Shown in pieces: positions 1-10,765 of a stretch of DNA of 64,000 nucleotides. Numbering within the stretch: position 1 is the first letter of the stretch; each line of letters begins with the position of its first letter. The stretch is taken from assembly GCA_027924585.1 (NCBI GenBank), contig BSBM01001383.1, forward strand, positions 186,001 through 250,000. Direction: 5' to 3'. Made by a program: the position numbers and the translations under genes. The notes below the pieces were generated by a model. The model was not told the DNA's origin. It saw only the letters and a list, made by a program, of their open reading frames with translations, and did no database searches. Source of the stretch: Larix kaempferi (Eukaryota > Streptophyta > Pinopsida > Pinales > Pinaceae).

Positions 1-318
1 AGACTACGGGAAGAATGCTCACAAGAAGAAGCAAGGCTTGTGGCACGAGAAGAAAAGATGGGGAATGAAGATCAAGCTCTCACAACTCACACCAAGAAAG
101 GGAAGTCCAAGAGAGAGCCATCTCACTTCAAGAAATCTTCACATCACCATAAAGAAAGGAGAATATGCTTCACCTGTAATGAAAAGGGACATATTGCCAT
201 AAATTGTCCCAAGAACAAGAAGGACAACAACAACTTCAACAAGAAAAAGAAGGGCAGCAAAAGAAGGTACCATGCTCATGCTGTCGAGGATGATGAACCT
301 CCCAAGAAAGAAGGCTAG
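1..318 (+). pseudogene. copia A gag, C-terminal part with zinc knuckle
   Basis: This is the nucleocapsid end of Gag, which binds and packages element RNA. The frame is open from base 1, is very rich in Lys, Arg and His, and contains an intact CX2CX4HX4C knuckle (CFTCNEKGHIAINC) at about 166-207, followed by a basic tail. The N-terminal capsid-like part is outside the window. The frame ends at 316-318, but the same protein continues in frame 2 (acidic DDDSSSEEE stretch, then protease), so a small indel near 310-320 is likely. The ATG at 40 is internal to the ancestral reading frame and is not a real start. Confidence 0.85.
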
Positions 319-324
319 AGCAGA

Positions 325-888
325 AAGTAATGATGATGACTCATCAAGCGAAGAAGAGTATGTTCTAATCTCTGCTCTCACAGGTACTATCTCTCATGGT
401 TGTAATGATTAGCTTATTGACAGTGGGGCTTCAAAACACATGACTGGGTCTAAAGAATGCTTTTCTAATCTATCTGAACATGAGTCACCCCACAAGGTGA
501 AACTTGGGGATGACTACCAATACCCTATCGAAGGAAGTGGTGAGGCCTCCTACAATCTAGACTCTGGGAAGTCTTTGAAGATGAAAGATGTTTTGTATGT
601 ACCTGGGCTCAAGAAGAACCTACTCTCCATATCCACATTGGATGCAAAAGGTATAAGGGTTGCATTTGTGAATGGCCAAGTTCTAATGTGGCCAAAGGGA
701 AAGACCATAGATGATGCAGTAGTGATTGGAGAGTAACAGGGAGGATTGTATAAACTAAAGGGACAACCTGAACATGCCATGGTGCATGAATCCATGGAGC
801 CTATTGTCTCCCAAAATGGCATGCGTGTTGTTGAATCCCAAAATGTAACACACCAGCTGGATGACAACTCTCTCATGAGAGAGCCCAA
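325..888 (+). pseudogene. copia A protease to pre-integrase segment
   Basis: Frame 2 carries the aspartic protease motif LIDSGASKHMTG at about 413-448. It is followed by the usual copia stretch MKDVLYVPGLKKNLLSIST at 581-637. A stop at about 410-412 stands where copia proteases normally have the Trp before the active site, and a second stop is at 734-736. After it the frame still reads QGGLYKLKGQPEHAMVHES, typical of the region before the GAG-pre-integrase domain. The homology ends at the codons for REP (about 878-886), where insertion D begins. The remaining protein resumes at 3560. Confidence 0.85.
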
Positions 889-899
889 TGTCACCACAC

Positions 900-1740
900 T
901 CCTCTCCTCTTCGCTTTAGGTTGGCTCTTCTCCAACTCTAGGGGGGTATCCCTAAAGTAGGATCGCTAAGGCAAGTGCAACGGGGGGGGGCAAGGTGATA
1001 TGAAGAAGCTGCCTTAGAGAAACGAATGTAACAAAAGATGTATTTTAAATGGGTGATGGAAAAGAAGGGAAGATCAATCCTCGGGGAAAGACCAGTGCCA
1101 ATATTTCAGTGGGGCGAATGGAGTCAAAAGAGAACTCAAATGGACCTTGCTGCCAGGTGAATGTAGTGACCAACTAAGAGCTCTTGCACTTGAAAACACC
1201 TGAAAGCCGCAAAACTTAAGAGAAAAACATGGGTCAAATAAAGTTGTGCTAGATTGTTAGCCTTCTATTCAAATGATCCCAGCTTAAGAATCGAAAGAAA
1301 TGGACTAAGAGAGGTATCACCTCGGACAAGATGAAAGATGGCATACAAAGAGAAAAAGAACTCTCAATTTATCCAAAGAATCCCATGATATTTTTTCTAT
1401 TACGCTCAAGGGGAGAAAAAATCCCAAGTTTTTCCATGCTGTTACAATGAGCAGGTTTGCTTTTTATAGGCCAAAATAAAGCCTTTCACTTTTTCAAAAA
1501 AGGAAATAAATAATAATAATAAAATTTGGAGGAAAAGGTAGGATCCTAGATCCACTTTTCTCTCCAACTTATGACTAAAAGAAATAAAAACAATGATATA
1601 ACAGGATGGAATTGGCTCCACGTAACCAAAATTGCCCCTAACAAGAGCTGATCTGTCTTCAAATGGAGCTCGGAGCAATTGGATGCCACGAAACAAGGGA
1701 TACTCGAATCAGCAAGTGGATGAAAAATAAATTGTTTTTA
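900..1740 (-). repeat. G-family giant-LTR-like fragment within D
   Basis: Short matches in the same order link this stretch to elements G, H and G0. CTCTTCGCTTTAGGT at about 906 recurs near 51210. The phrase around ACCAGTGCC with AATGGAGTCAAA near 1090-1130 recurs near 25075-25105 and 21490. TTACAATGAG followed by a TATA-like block near 1442-1470 recurs near 22210, 26430 and 52995. On the minus strand this last block reads as a TATA box followed by a likely transcript start. No coding potential is seen. Confidence 0.5.
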
Positions 1741-2820
1741 TTAACTGGTCGACACCTCACCCATTAAACCAAAGCTCGGGTTAGACACCTGTGGTTTGCG
1801 CGAACTGACGGATCGTATTCTCTGTAACTGGCTGTCATAGGAGTAAAGAAACGCATAGCACATGCCTAGTCCATACTTACGGTTTCCAACTTCAACTTAC
1901 TGTTGAGAAAACGCGAGCCTATCCTTTGGTGATTTCTTTACGCTACCAACTTCGCTGAACCCTGAGCTCTGTATCAAGCGAATCGGGTGCGAATGGAACT
2001 TCACGACCAGTGGCAGTTCGGATCCAACTCGTGCTTACCCGGCCGCTATGAAAACAACGGAGATGACGCGTTGACGAGCTCTGTCATTCGATTTTGCAGT
2101 ACCGCTTGGAAACCATCGACTCGGCTGCGAATGAAAAGCGTGGTAAGTGTTGAAATTTATGAATTCGCTGCTAGTCTGCTCTGGCTTACCTGCAAACTCG
2201 GTGATTGTCTCTGCAATTGACTGCGCGTTTGGAGAACAGCCGCGAGTTTGGCTTACTGCTACGATGAAAACCCGAGCCTCGTAAAAATCGGCATTGAATA
2301 TAACTCTTCATCAAAAATTGGTTGGCAATGGACCGGAAAACCTCGTGACCTTTGCTGCCCATGATCCCAGCGATCACGTGATATATTATTCGGATCCACA
2401 GGTGGTCGATCATTTAGTTGAAACCCGATTACTTGGCGTGTAATGGAGGAGCTTCATGATTCATTACAAGCTCACGGCTTTGCTCTCAATAGCTGGATGG
2501 CGATGATACTCTGCCTGTTGTCAAGAGGGAAAAACTCTACATTGAATCTGTCGTGAAGAAGTTTCTCAATTTGTCGATGAGGGCACGGATTCTCCATTTT
2601 GTGACCTTTAATCACTATGCTGAAAAATAATGCGTGGGTGACCTGCTTGAAACCCAAGCTCCGTAGATTTAAATGACATTTTGATTCTGCATCAATCAAC
2701 AAGGCGCCAGTGCATACAGGTGAAAATGCATTACGGCTTCCCTTTTCCGACTGTCATCGTGGTGTTGATCTTCCTTCAGAAAGACTTTTGCTCAGTATTG
2801 GTTGACCACGTATTTATTGT

Positions 2821-3079
2821 TCATGCTTCATAGCAGCAACAGCTTTTATCTTTGACCCTATGGTTGCATCCCATACATTTTGCTTTCCTGCTCAATTCTT
2901 TTAGAGAATGCTGAGCATAATGCATAAGTGATGCTCCAATGCTCTCATGTTGCACACCTCTAGATTTCATCGCTGTCACAACTTTCTGATACAAGTCAAT
3001 AGGAGAAAAAGACAGATCTTCAAGCCACCAATCATCAGAAATCTTTGGCTGACCGGAACTTGACGGGAATTTTGTAAAG
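2821..3079 (-). pseudogene. NPH3-domain gene fragment (BTB/NPH3 family)
   Basis: NPH3 proteins are plant-specific adaptors of CUL3 ubiquitin ligases, often in phototropin signalling. Read on the minus strand, about 86 codons contain SDDWWLEDLS, then DLYQKVVTAMKSRGV, then ESIGASLMHYA. This matches the opening of the NPH3 domain, where DWW(x)EDLS and the LMHYA helix are characteristic. The coding stretch is preceded on the minus strand by a pyrimidine/TTTTGCAG run ending at 3080, a good 3' splice site, so an intron was carried along and the copy came from genomic DNA rather than mRNA. The frame stops at 2821-2823. The rest of the NPH3 domain and the BTB domain are not recognisable nearby, so it is a fragment, not a gene. 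Confidence 0.82.
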
Positions 3080-3559
3080 CTGCAAAATGCAACATTTCAA
3101 TTTCGAGAACCTTGTAGGCTGATGCTAAAGCAGTGTATGCATCAAGACCTAGGCGATGTAATGGATGGATTTTGAAAACTGTGTATTCTAATTTTGGAGC
3201 AGTAATAGTTCCCAAATATTTTCAAGTGTTCTACAACAAGTATCAGGATCACCAGCCGAAACAAATTTGGTTATTCCACAGTCAGCTTGCCCATAATTTT
3301 TCAAAACTACAGTCACCACTTTCAAATGCTGCAAAGGTTCTCCATGACCTCCTGCCTTCAGTATGTTCAACTGTTTCTAGCCTTCTATTGTTGTATATGA
3401 GTCACATGTATTTAAACGACAATGTGCCAAAGCCACATATGTTGCATTGCTTCGTTAGTAATCATAATTATCAGAACCCAAGCACATTCTGACTGTCGGT
3501 TTTGCAAAAAAGTTTTCTTGCCGTGCCTGTGGACACCCCTGCCAAAATGGGGGGTAACA

Positions 3560-5070
3560 AAGCCAAGTGAAATTTGGCATAGAAGACTTGCTCATATGCA
3601 CTATAGGGCACTTCCAATTGCAAGCAAGGTTGTAGAGGGTCTTCATGAAATCAAGACCAAACATGAAGGTGTTTGCAAAGGATGTGCAAAAGGAAAGAAC
3701 ATAAAGAAAGCATTTCCAAGCAGTGAAAGCAAGGCAAAAGATATCTTGGAAATTATCCACTTCGATGTATGTGGTCCGATGTCATCCAGTTCTCTAAGTG
3801 TGTATGTTTACTATGTCTCTTTCATTGATGACTTTTCTAGGAAGACTTGGGTCTACTTCTTGAAGAACAAAGATGAAGTGTTTGATAAGTTCAAGGAATT
3901 CAAAACCTTGATGGAGAACCAAACTGATAAGAAGATCAAAACATTCAGATCCGACAATGGTGGAGAATTCACTTCAGGTGACTTCAAGAAGTTATGCAGT
4001 GATTCAGGGATTAAGAAGGAGGTGACTGCTCCTTACAATCCACAACAGAATGGAGTTGCAGAAAGAAAGAATCGAACAATTATGGAAGCAGCAATGGCAA
4101 TGCTGCATGACCAGGATCTACCTATGCATCTATGGGCAGAAGCAGCTAGGACAGCTATATATGTGCAGAACAGAACACCCCACAAGATATTGGACAACAA
4201 GACACCAGAAGAGGTCTTCTCTGGTAAGAAACCTGAGGTCAGCCATCTCAGAATATTTGGTTGTCCAGTATATACACATGTCTCAAAGGAAAAGAGGACC
4301 AAGCTGGATCCTTCAGGAAAGAAGGGTATCTTTGTGGGTTACAGTGAAAGCTCGAAGACTTACAGAATATACTTTCCAGGGTTCAAGAAGACTGATGTCA
4401 GCAGGGATGTAACATTTGATGAAAACTCAACATTCATCAAATCAAGGAAGAGACCTATTGAAGATTATGAAGAACCCAAGGAAACTAGATTTCAAGACAC
4501 TACCATGACTGAAGCAATTCCAAATGTTGATCGTGAAATTGAAGATCCACAAGAACCTGTAGATCCACCTCGTGAGAAGGACTCTCATAAGAGGAAACCT
4601 GCATGGGCTAGAGAGCTCATTCAAGATGCAGAAAGATATGGCATTCCAGAAGAAGAACACAGAGCAAAGAAGAGAACAAGATCACATACCAGCTAAGTTG
4701 CTTTACTCTGTGATATCATGAACAAAGAACCTTCCAGTTATGAAGAAGCAGTGGAAAGGAAAGAATGGAAGGATGCCATGGTCGAGGAATACCAATCAAT
4801 AATGAAGAATGATGTTTGGGATGTTGTCCCAAGACCTGAAGGGAAGTATGTTGTGACTTCCAAATGGATTTACAAGATCAAGCATGCTGCAGATGGCAGC
4901 ATAGAAAAATACAAGGCAAGATTCGTAGCTCGTGGCTTCTCTCAGAAAGAGGGAATAGACTATGAAGAAACTTTTGCTCCTGTAGCCAGGTACACTTCCA
5001 TTAGATCAGTACTTGCCTTAGCTGCAGCGATGAAATGGAAGATACACCAGATGGATGTCAAGACTGCCTT
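3560..5070 (+). pseudogene. copia A integrase and N-terminal reverse transcriptase
   Basis: The reading frame starts in the integrase zinc-binding domain (HRRLAHMH then CKGC, the HHCC pattern). It continues through the catalytic core with all three acidic residues: D in IIHFDVCGP, D in FRSDNGGEFTS and E in NGVAERKNRT. The copia integrase C-terminal part and a variable linker follow. A single in-frame TAA at 4694-4696 precedes RT, which is recognised by NDVWDVVPRP, SKWIYKIKHAADG, ARFVARGFSQ and QMDVKTAF. The frame is then cut by element C exactly after GCCTT at 5066-5070. RT continues at 10766. Confidence 0.93.
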
Positions 5071-5615
5071 TGATCCACATCGCAGTTGGCATTTGTTGTC
5101 GGATGCTAACTTCGACATATTCTTGACTAGTCTTCGCAGTTGATACAACTTTGACAAGTTTTTGATGCAATAAGACTTCGACAACTTCGCACCTTCGACA
5201 TGTTCAGCGACCTCACAGTTCGCGACATCGGCATATAACGTCGACATGCGACCAACGACTGTCGAACCTCGACAGACTGTCTTTCTATCTTCCAGTCGAC
5301 TGTAACGGTTGAACAGTTGAACTGCTCTAACTTCTTTTTTGTAACTGAATGTAACGGGAAGGCACCCAAGCGTCTCAGATTTCTTTATAAGCATGTAAAC
5401 TATTGTAATATACAGCTAATCGGATTTTATCAGATCTTCATCTTGATCAATCTAGAACAGTTCATATTCCTGCATATTATCTGTGTGTACTTGTGCTATC
5501 TGTATTGCGTAATCATGTTTTGCTCTTTCTGTTTATTAAGCTTCCGCCATAACAGAGCCGACTCATTCAGTCGAACTATTGTACCCCTCGTGCTTCCTGG
5601 ACACGATACGGATCA
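5071..5615 (+). repeat. 5' LTR of gypsy element C
   Basis: The 545-bp repeat pairs with 10216-10760 at about 95% identity by my count. It begins and ends TG...CA, with TGATCC/GGATCA as a 6-bp inverted terminus. The first 250 bp are dense in TTCGAC and GTCGA pentamers. A TTATAAGCATG block at about 5385-5395 is a plausible TATA region. The U5 part runs to the CA at 5614-5615. Confidence 0.96.
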
Positions 5616-5616
5616 T

Positions 5617-5628
5617 TGGTATCAGAGC
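5617..5628 (+). other. primer binding site of element C (initiator tRNA-Met type)
   Basis: TGGTATCAGAGC starts two bases after the LTR end and is the standard plant sequence complementary to the 3' end of initiator tRNA-Met, where minus-strand DNA synthesis starts. Confidence 0.95.
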
Positions 5629-5686
5629 CTACTCAGTTTTCTTGCTTAAGTTCTGCGTATACACTTGTCTCGAAGTTACCTGACTT

Positions 5687-6760
5687 ATGCCAGTTCAAAC
5701 TCGCTCGCAATCTCAACAATCCAAGCAAACGCGATCCCTAGATATGATAGAAGAAACAGATGATAGACATGCAGCCGACGAGACAACACAGCTTATTGAG
5801 CAAGCTCTGGCTCGACAACGAACTAAAATGTTTGCCCAGTTCAATGAGATTCTCTTGCGATTCACCTCGACATCCGAAGGATCCTCGACGAAAACTCACT
5901 CCGATAAAATTAGCCCCTTCAAAGTACAAATGAATCTCGATATACCGAATCTTGAAGGAAAGATTGACGCGGAATCCGTCGATAATTGGGTGCAACAATT
6001 GGAATCCTATTACGCCATAAATCAACTCTCTGAAGCTGAAAAAGTCACCATTACGTCGTTAAAAACGTCAACCTCCGTGCATTGCTGGTGGGAGAACCTC
6101 TAAACAAAGATGGAGAAAAACAGAGACCCCATTGACACATGGGATAAATTCGTCGAACACATCTGGAAGGAATTTTACCCGCCGAAATACCTCGAGCAGC
6201 AGTATAAGAAGTGGCAGTAGCTAAGGCAATGGAAAGACCAATCAGTACAGAGTTACACTGACGAGTTCTACCGACTCATGGCAAGACTTGGCGTCCAAGA
6301 GGAAGAGAAATTGCTTGTTCTTAAATACACCAGTGGATTGTCTCAGTACATCCAGCAGGAGATGGAATTTTTGACTGTCAATATGCTTGCGGATGCTTTC
6401 CACTACGCCAGCAAACTGGAAATCAAGCAGAAAGGAAAAGCACGTTTCGCGACAAAGCCAACATTAGGAAGATCACCCGATAAAAGGACACCCACCGACT
6501 ACGACAAGTCAAGATCTTCTCAGCCGACACCGCCAAAACCTAATGACGGTAAGAAGCCTTTTCACAAAAAGGAACGTAGCAAACAATCGCCGACCGAAAA
6601 ATGGTGTGATTACCACCACTCATCTTGGCATGATACGTATGAATGCAAAGCTCGGGAGACATTTTTGGCGAAAGTGTCGACCTCCGACGCGTTCGACAAG
6701 ACGGTGGAAGAATCTGATCCAGACGCGACGACCCTTTTGACCTCGACAACTCAAGCAGCC
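5687..6760 (+). pseudogene. gypsy C gag
   Basis: This is the structural protein that forms the particle. The likely start is the ATG at 5687 (MPVQTRSQSQQ), 71 bases after the LTR. A coiled, charged N-terminal part is followed by the retrotransposon gag domain (WVQQLESYYAINQL, then WENL, WDKFVEHIWKEFYP), a basic linker, and a CX2HX4HX4C finger ([14 protein letters not shown]) at about 6604-6645. That variant, with His in place of the second Cys, is common in plant gypsy Gag. Stops at 6101-6103 and 6218-6220 interrupt it, but the frame is otherwise kept, so decay is by point mutation. Confidence 0.9.
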
Positions 6761-8740
6761 TCGATTATTGTCGACGAGGAGGAACGAGAGCACCTGTTCC
6801 ATACACAGATATGGGTCCAGAGCAACCCATTGCATCTGATTGTGGACAACGGGAGCCAAAAGAACTTCGTTTTTGAAGAACTGGTGAAGAAATTAGGTCT
6901 TGTCACCACTCTACATCCTCAACCTTACAACATCGGTTGGATGAAGGATGGACAAGAACTACGGATCACTCGACAATGCAAACTCGCCTACTTCATAAAA
7001 CCTTTTGAAGATGAAGTACTTTGTGACGTGGCACCACTCTCCGTAGCCGACGCCCTGTTTGGGAAACCTTACCTTTGGGATAGACATGGAAGTTATCAGT
7101 CACGGCCTCAGAAGGTGATTGTCAGAATCCGAAATCGATGGTTTAGCATACCAGAGCATCAACCTACATCGACGGTTGCACTGATATCTGCCAAACAAAC
7201 AAAGAAGCTTATCAACCATGCTCAGAAATTTGCATTAATCATGATCAAGCCGCAACATTCTAAGAAGACCGCAGCAACGAGTCGAGTCACCAACCAATGC
7301 AGCTCTCGACAGAAGCAGCAAGTCGAGCATATTCTCGATGAGTACCAAAACCTCTTTCAAGTTCCAGATGGAGTACCTCAACATTGCCAGGTAAAACACT
7401 CCATTGAACTTGTTCCTAGTTCTTCTTTGCCTAACACATCTGTTTACAGAAGATCCATTCTCAAAAATGAAGAAATTCGCAGACAAATCCAAGAGTTAAT
7501 TAACAAAGGTCATATCCGACCCAGCTCCTCTCCTTGTGGAAGTCTAGTCGTCCTAGTTCCGAAGAAAGATGGGACTTGGCGCATGTGCATCGACTACAGA
7601 GCACTCAACAAAATATCAGTGAAGAATCGGTACCCTCTGCCGCGGATAGACGAGCTTATCGACTGTCTGAAAGGTGCTAAATTCTTTACTAAACTCGACC
7701 TCAAATCGAGATACCATCAGATTCCAATCGAGCTCTCAGATGTGTGGAAAACTGCTTTCAAGACTAAGGAATGATTGTTTGAATGGTTAGTCATGCCTTT
7801 TAGCTTAACCAACACACCTGCGACCTTCATGCGACATATGGATAACCTTCCCCGACCTTTCATCGGAAAATGGGTTATTGTCTATCTCGATGACATATTG
7901 ATTTTCAGTCGATCATGGGAAGAACATGTTGGACATCTTCGACAAGTCCTCGACACTCTCCAGCAACATCGGCTCTATTTGAACATGGACAAGTGCTCTT
8001 TTGCGATGACCAGCATCAAATATTTGGGGTATGTAATTGACTCTGCAGGCATTCACGTCGATCCAAACAAAGTACAGATTCTCAAAGATTGGCCCATTCC
8101 TAGAAGCATTCAAGAACTAAGAAGTTTTCTTGGTTTGGCGAATTTCTATCGACAATTCATACTCGGCTTCAGTTTCAATCACATAGCCTGGCCCTTGAAT
8201 CAGTTGACGAAAGGAAACGGGAAAACTGTCTTTCAATGGACAGAAACACATCAAGCAGCTTTTGAACAGCTCAAACACAGGCTCTACACTGCACCAATAC
8301 TTGTGTTACCTGATTTACATCAACCCTTTGAGATTGAGACGGACGCATCGGACTATGCCCTGGGCGCAGTGATCACTCAGTCTGGTCACCCAGTCGCTTT
8401 TCATTCCGAGACTTTTAACGACACAGTTAAAAGATACTCGACGTATGAAAAAGAACTATATGCCATTGTGCAAGCTCTCAAGCATTGGAGGCATTACATC
8501 TTTGGAAAGGAAACGGTCATTCATACTGATCACAAGCCTCTACTATTCGCTCCGACACAATCAAAGTTGCAAACAAACCGACAACTCAAGTGGAGTAATT
8601 ACCTGCAACAATTTCAGTTGGTGATTAAGTATCGAAAAGGCAAGGCTAACGCTGCTGCAAATTGCCTCAGTCGACCACCCATTACTCTCCTCTTGACAGT
8701 GATGAGTATGCAGGGTTATGACACGACCACTTGGCAACAG
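6761..8740 (+). pseudogene. gypsy C protease, reverse transcriptase and RNase H
   Basis: The aspartic protease is recognised at about 6838-6870 as [11 protein letters not shown]. The usual Ser after Asp is Asn in this copy. RT runs from about 7430, with [28 protein letters not shown] and the catalytic YLDDILIFS at about 7880-7906, so the metal-binding Asp pair is intact. RNase H follows with TDASDYALGAV, YEKELYAI and HTDHKPL, placing it directly after RT as in gypsy elements. A TGA at 7772-7774 sits between KE and LFEWLVMPF, within the most conserved part of RT. Everything is fused in frame with gag. Confidence 0.94.
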
Positions 8741-10204
8741 TTGTACGAGGATGACAATGACTTCTCAGTAGTCTACCACCAGTTAGAGACTAACAAGCCG
8801 TCGACCTCAGACTTCGAATACTTCCTGAAAGATACCTTGCTATACAAGCTTGGACAACTTTGTGTACCGACTGGTGAGCAACGATAGCAGCTCATTTGGG
8901 ACGCACACTATAGCAAGACCGCAGGACACTTTGGAGTAGCAAAGACACTTGCCATTCTGCAAAAGTATTTCTTTTGGCCTACACTTAAATCTGACGTCAA
9001 CAAGTACATTCGATCATGTGTGGTTTGTGCCATTGCTAAGCCACCTAATCGACGACAGGGATTGTACACACCTCTGCCAGTTCCTAGTCGACCATGGGAA
9101 TCTATTTCTATGGACTACTTGACGGGTTATCCTACTACCAAACATCAGCATGACGTGATATTAGTAATAGTCGACTGATTCTCCAAGATGGCCATTCTCA
9201 TACCATGTAAGAAGACCACGACAGCGCAGCAGACTGCTCAGCTCTTCTTTACACATGTTTGGAAACACTTTGGTTTACCCACAACCATTATTTCCGACCG
9301 AGATGCCAAATTCGTCAGCATCTTTTGGAAGACTCTTTGGCAATAGCTAGACACACGACTCTCATTGTCGACAACTTTCCACCCTCAGACCGACGGACAG
9401 ACGGAAGTTGTGAATCACTTGGTAGTACAACTGCTTCACATGTACAATCACTAGCATCGACGCACATGGGATGATAGTCTTCCATACAGTCAACACAGCT
9501 ACAATCGTACTCAACACAGCTCTACAGGCAAGAGTCCCTTTGAAGTCTGTTACGGATTTCAACCCTCAGTGCCTATCGACTTGATCAGCTCCTCGACACA
9601 GCCAAACTCTGACACAAATCGTAGTCAACGAGAAGTTGTTAAAGCAGTCAAGTTTCGAGAACAGATTTGCGACATTCAGCGACAGGCACAGGATATGTTG
9701 CATAGAGCAAACGAGAAAGCTAAGGCCCGACACGACAAGCATCGCATTCCTCATACATTTCGCATTGGGGATAAGGTCTGGCTACATCTTAAGAAGGAGC
9801 GCTTCACAGGTCCTTTCAAGAAGTTAAAACTTTTACGATATGGTCCCTACAGCATTCTTCGACAGATTGGCAAGAACGCTTTCCAGCTCGACATTCCTGC
9901 TTGCCTGGGTCTGCATCCAGTCTTTAATGTGGATTTACTTCGACCATACCATGCACCCTTGTTGGAACAGAATGATTTCTCAATAGCAAATCCCGCAGAC
10001 ATCAATCCAGATATTCAGGATCCTCTTCCTTGCGACACCATTGTGGGACGACGGGTGCGCCTTACGAGGATGAACACAATTCCCTTGTATCAGGTTGCCA
10101 AAGCTGGCCAAATTCCATCTCAAGGAAAGTGGTACTCTGCTACTGAAATAATCGACAAGTTTCCTCATCTCCACGAGCAAACAATGAGGTCCATTGTTTC
10201 TTAA
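8741..10204 (+). pseudogene. gypsy C integrase with GPY/F module and short tail
   Basis: The zinc-binding domain (H in AHYSK, H in AGHFG, then CVVC) is followed by the catalytic core with D in SMDYLTGY, D in IISDRDAKF and E in DGQTEVVNH. Stops at 8885, 9176, 9344 and 9452 break the region. The C-terminal part shows the GPY/F-type module (FTGPFKKLKLLRYGPYSIL) and HPVFNVDLLRPY, common in chromoviruses. It ends with about 50 residues containing VGRRVR, YQVAKAGQ and FPHL. These are arranged like a worn chromodomain, but the key aromatic residues are not clear. The stop at 10202-10204 is immediately before the polypurine tract. Confidence 0.9.
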
Positions 10205-10213
10205 GGAAGGAGG
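10203..10213 (+). other. polypurine tract of element C
   Basis: AAGGAAGGAGG lies directly before the 3' LTR (two bases between) and overlaps the gag-pol stop codon. It is the plus-strand primer for reverse transcription. Confidence 0.9.
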
Positions 10214-10215
10214 TT

Positions 10216-10760
10216 TGATCCACATCGCAGTTGGCATTTGTTGTCGGATGCTAACTTCGACATATTCTTGACTAGTCTTCGCAGTTGATACAACTTCGAC
10301 AAGTTTTTGACGCAATAAGACTTCGACAACTTCGCACCTTCGACATGTTCAGCGACCTCACAGTTCGCGAGATCGACATACAACGTCGACATGTGACCAA
10401 TGACTGTCGAACCTCGACAGACTATCTTTCTGTCTTCCAGTCGACTGTAATGGTTGAACAATTGAACTGCTCTAACTTCTTCTTTGTAACTGAACGTAAC
10501 GGGCAGGCACCCAAGCGTCTCAGATTGCTTTATAAGCATGCAAACTATTGTAATATACAACTAATCGGATTTTATCAGATCTTCATCTTGATCAATCTAG
10601 AACAGTTCATATTTCTGCATATTGTCTGTGTGTACTTGTGTTATCTGTATTGCATAATCATGTTTTTCTCTTTCTATTTATTAAGCTTCCGCCATAACAG
10701 AGCCGACTCATTTAGTCGAATTGTTGTCCCCCTCGTGCTTCCTGGACACGATACGGATCA
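10216..10760 (+). repeat. 3' LTR of gypsy element C
   Basis: This copy is the same length (545 bp) as 5071-5615, with the same TGATCC/GGATCA ends. The direct repeat GCCTT follows at 10761-10765. Differences between the two copies are scattered single bases and mostly transitions, as expected for methylated plant DNA. Confidence 0.96.
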
Positions 10761-10765
10761 GCCTT

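Larger units (their letters stand above)
889..3559. other. mosaic insertion D inside copia A
   Basis: This segment separates copia codons REP (878-886) from KPSEIWHRRLAH (3560 on), which are adjacent in an intact element. Flanks read GCCCAA on the left and GCCAA on the right, a possible degraded 5-bp target duplication. The first part (about 900-1740) resembles the G-family giant LTR. The part from about 1740 to 2820 matches nothing I recognise. The part from 2821 to 3079 is an NPH3 exon on the minus strand. A 60-codon minus-strand frame at 3188-3370 is unidentified. Ends are uncertain: TG at 889 and CA at 3558-3559 would fit an LTR-type element, but the duplication does not match exactly. 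Confidence 0.6.
5071..10760 (+). mobile_element. Ty3/gypsy retrotransposon C, complete, nested in copia A
   Basis: The element is 5690 bp long with two 545-bp LTRs (5071-5615, 10216-10760), each starting TGATCC and ending GGATCA. It has a tRNA-Met-type primer site, a polypurine tract, and a perfect 5-bp target duplication GCCTT (5066-5070 and 10761-10765). It lies inside the RT codons of copia A, and the duplication explains the exact break. The gag-pol product is one continuous frame (frame 2 throughout) with seven stop codons (6101, 6218, 7772, 8885, 9176, 9344, 9452) and no frameshift seen. I counted about 27 LTR differences, mostly transitions, so the insertion is old. The integrase C-terminus has a GPY/F-type module, suggesting a chromovirus-like lineage. 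Confidence 0.96.

Noticed and set aside
3188-3370. Minus-strand 60-codon frame as part of the NPH3 gene
   Set aside because: It lies upstream of the NPH3 exon, but its residues fit neither BTB nor NPH3. It may come from another gene or be chance.
889-3559. D as a Helitron that captured the NPH3 exon
   Set aside because: I see no TC start, CTRR end with hairpin, or A/T insertion site. The flanks instead show a possible worn 5-bp duplication.
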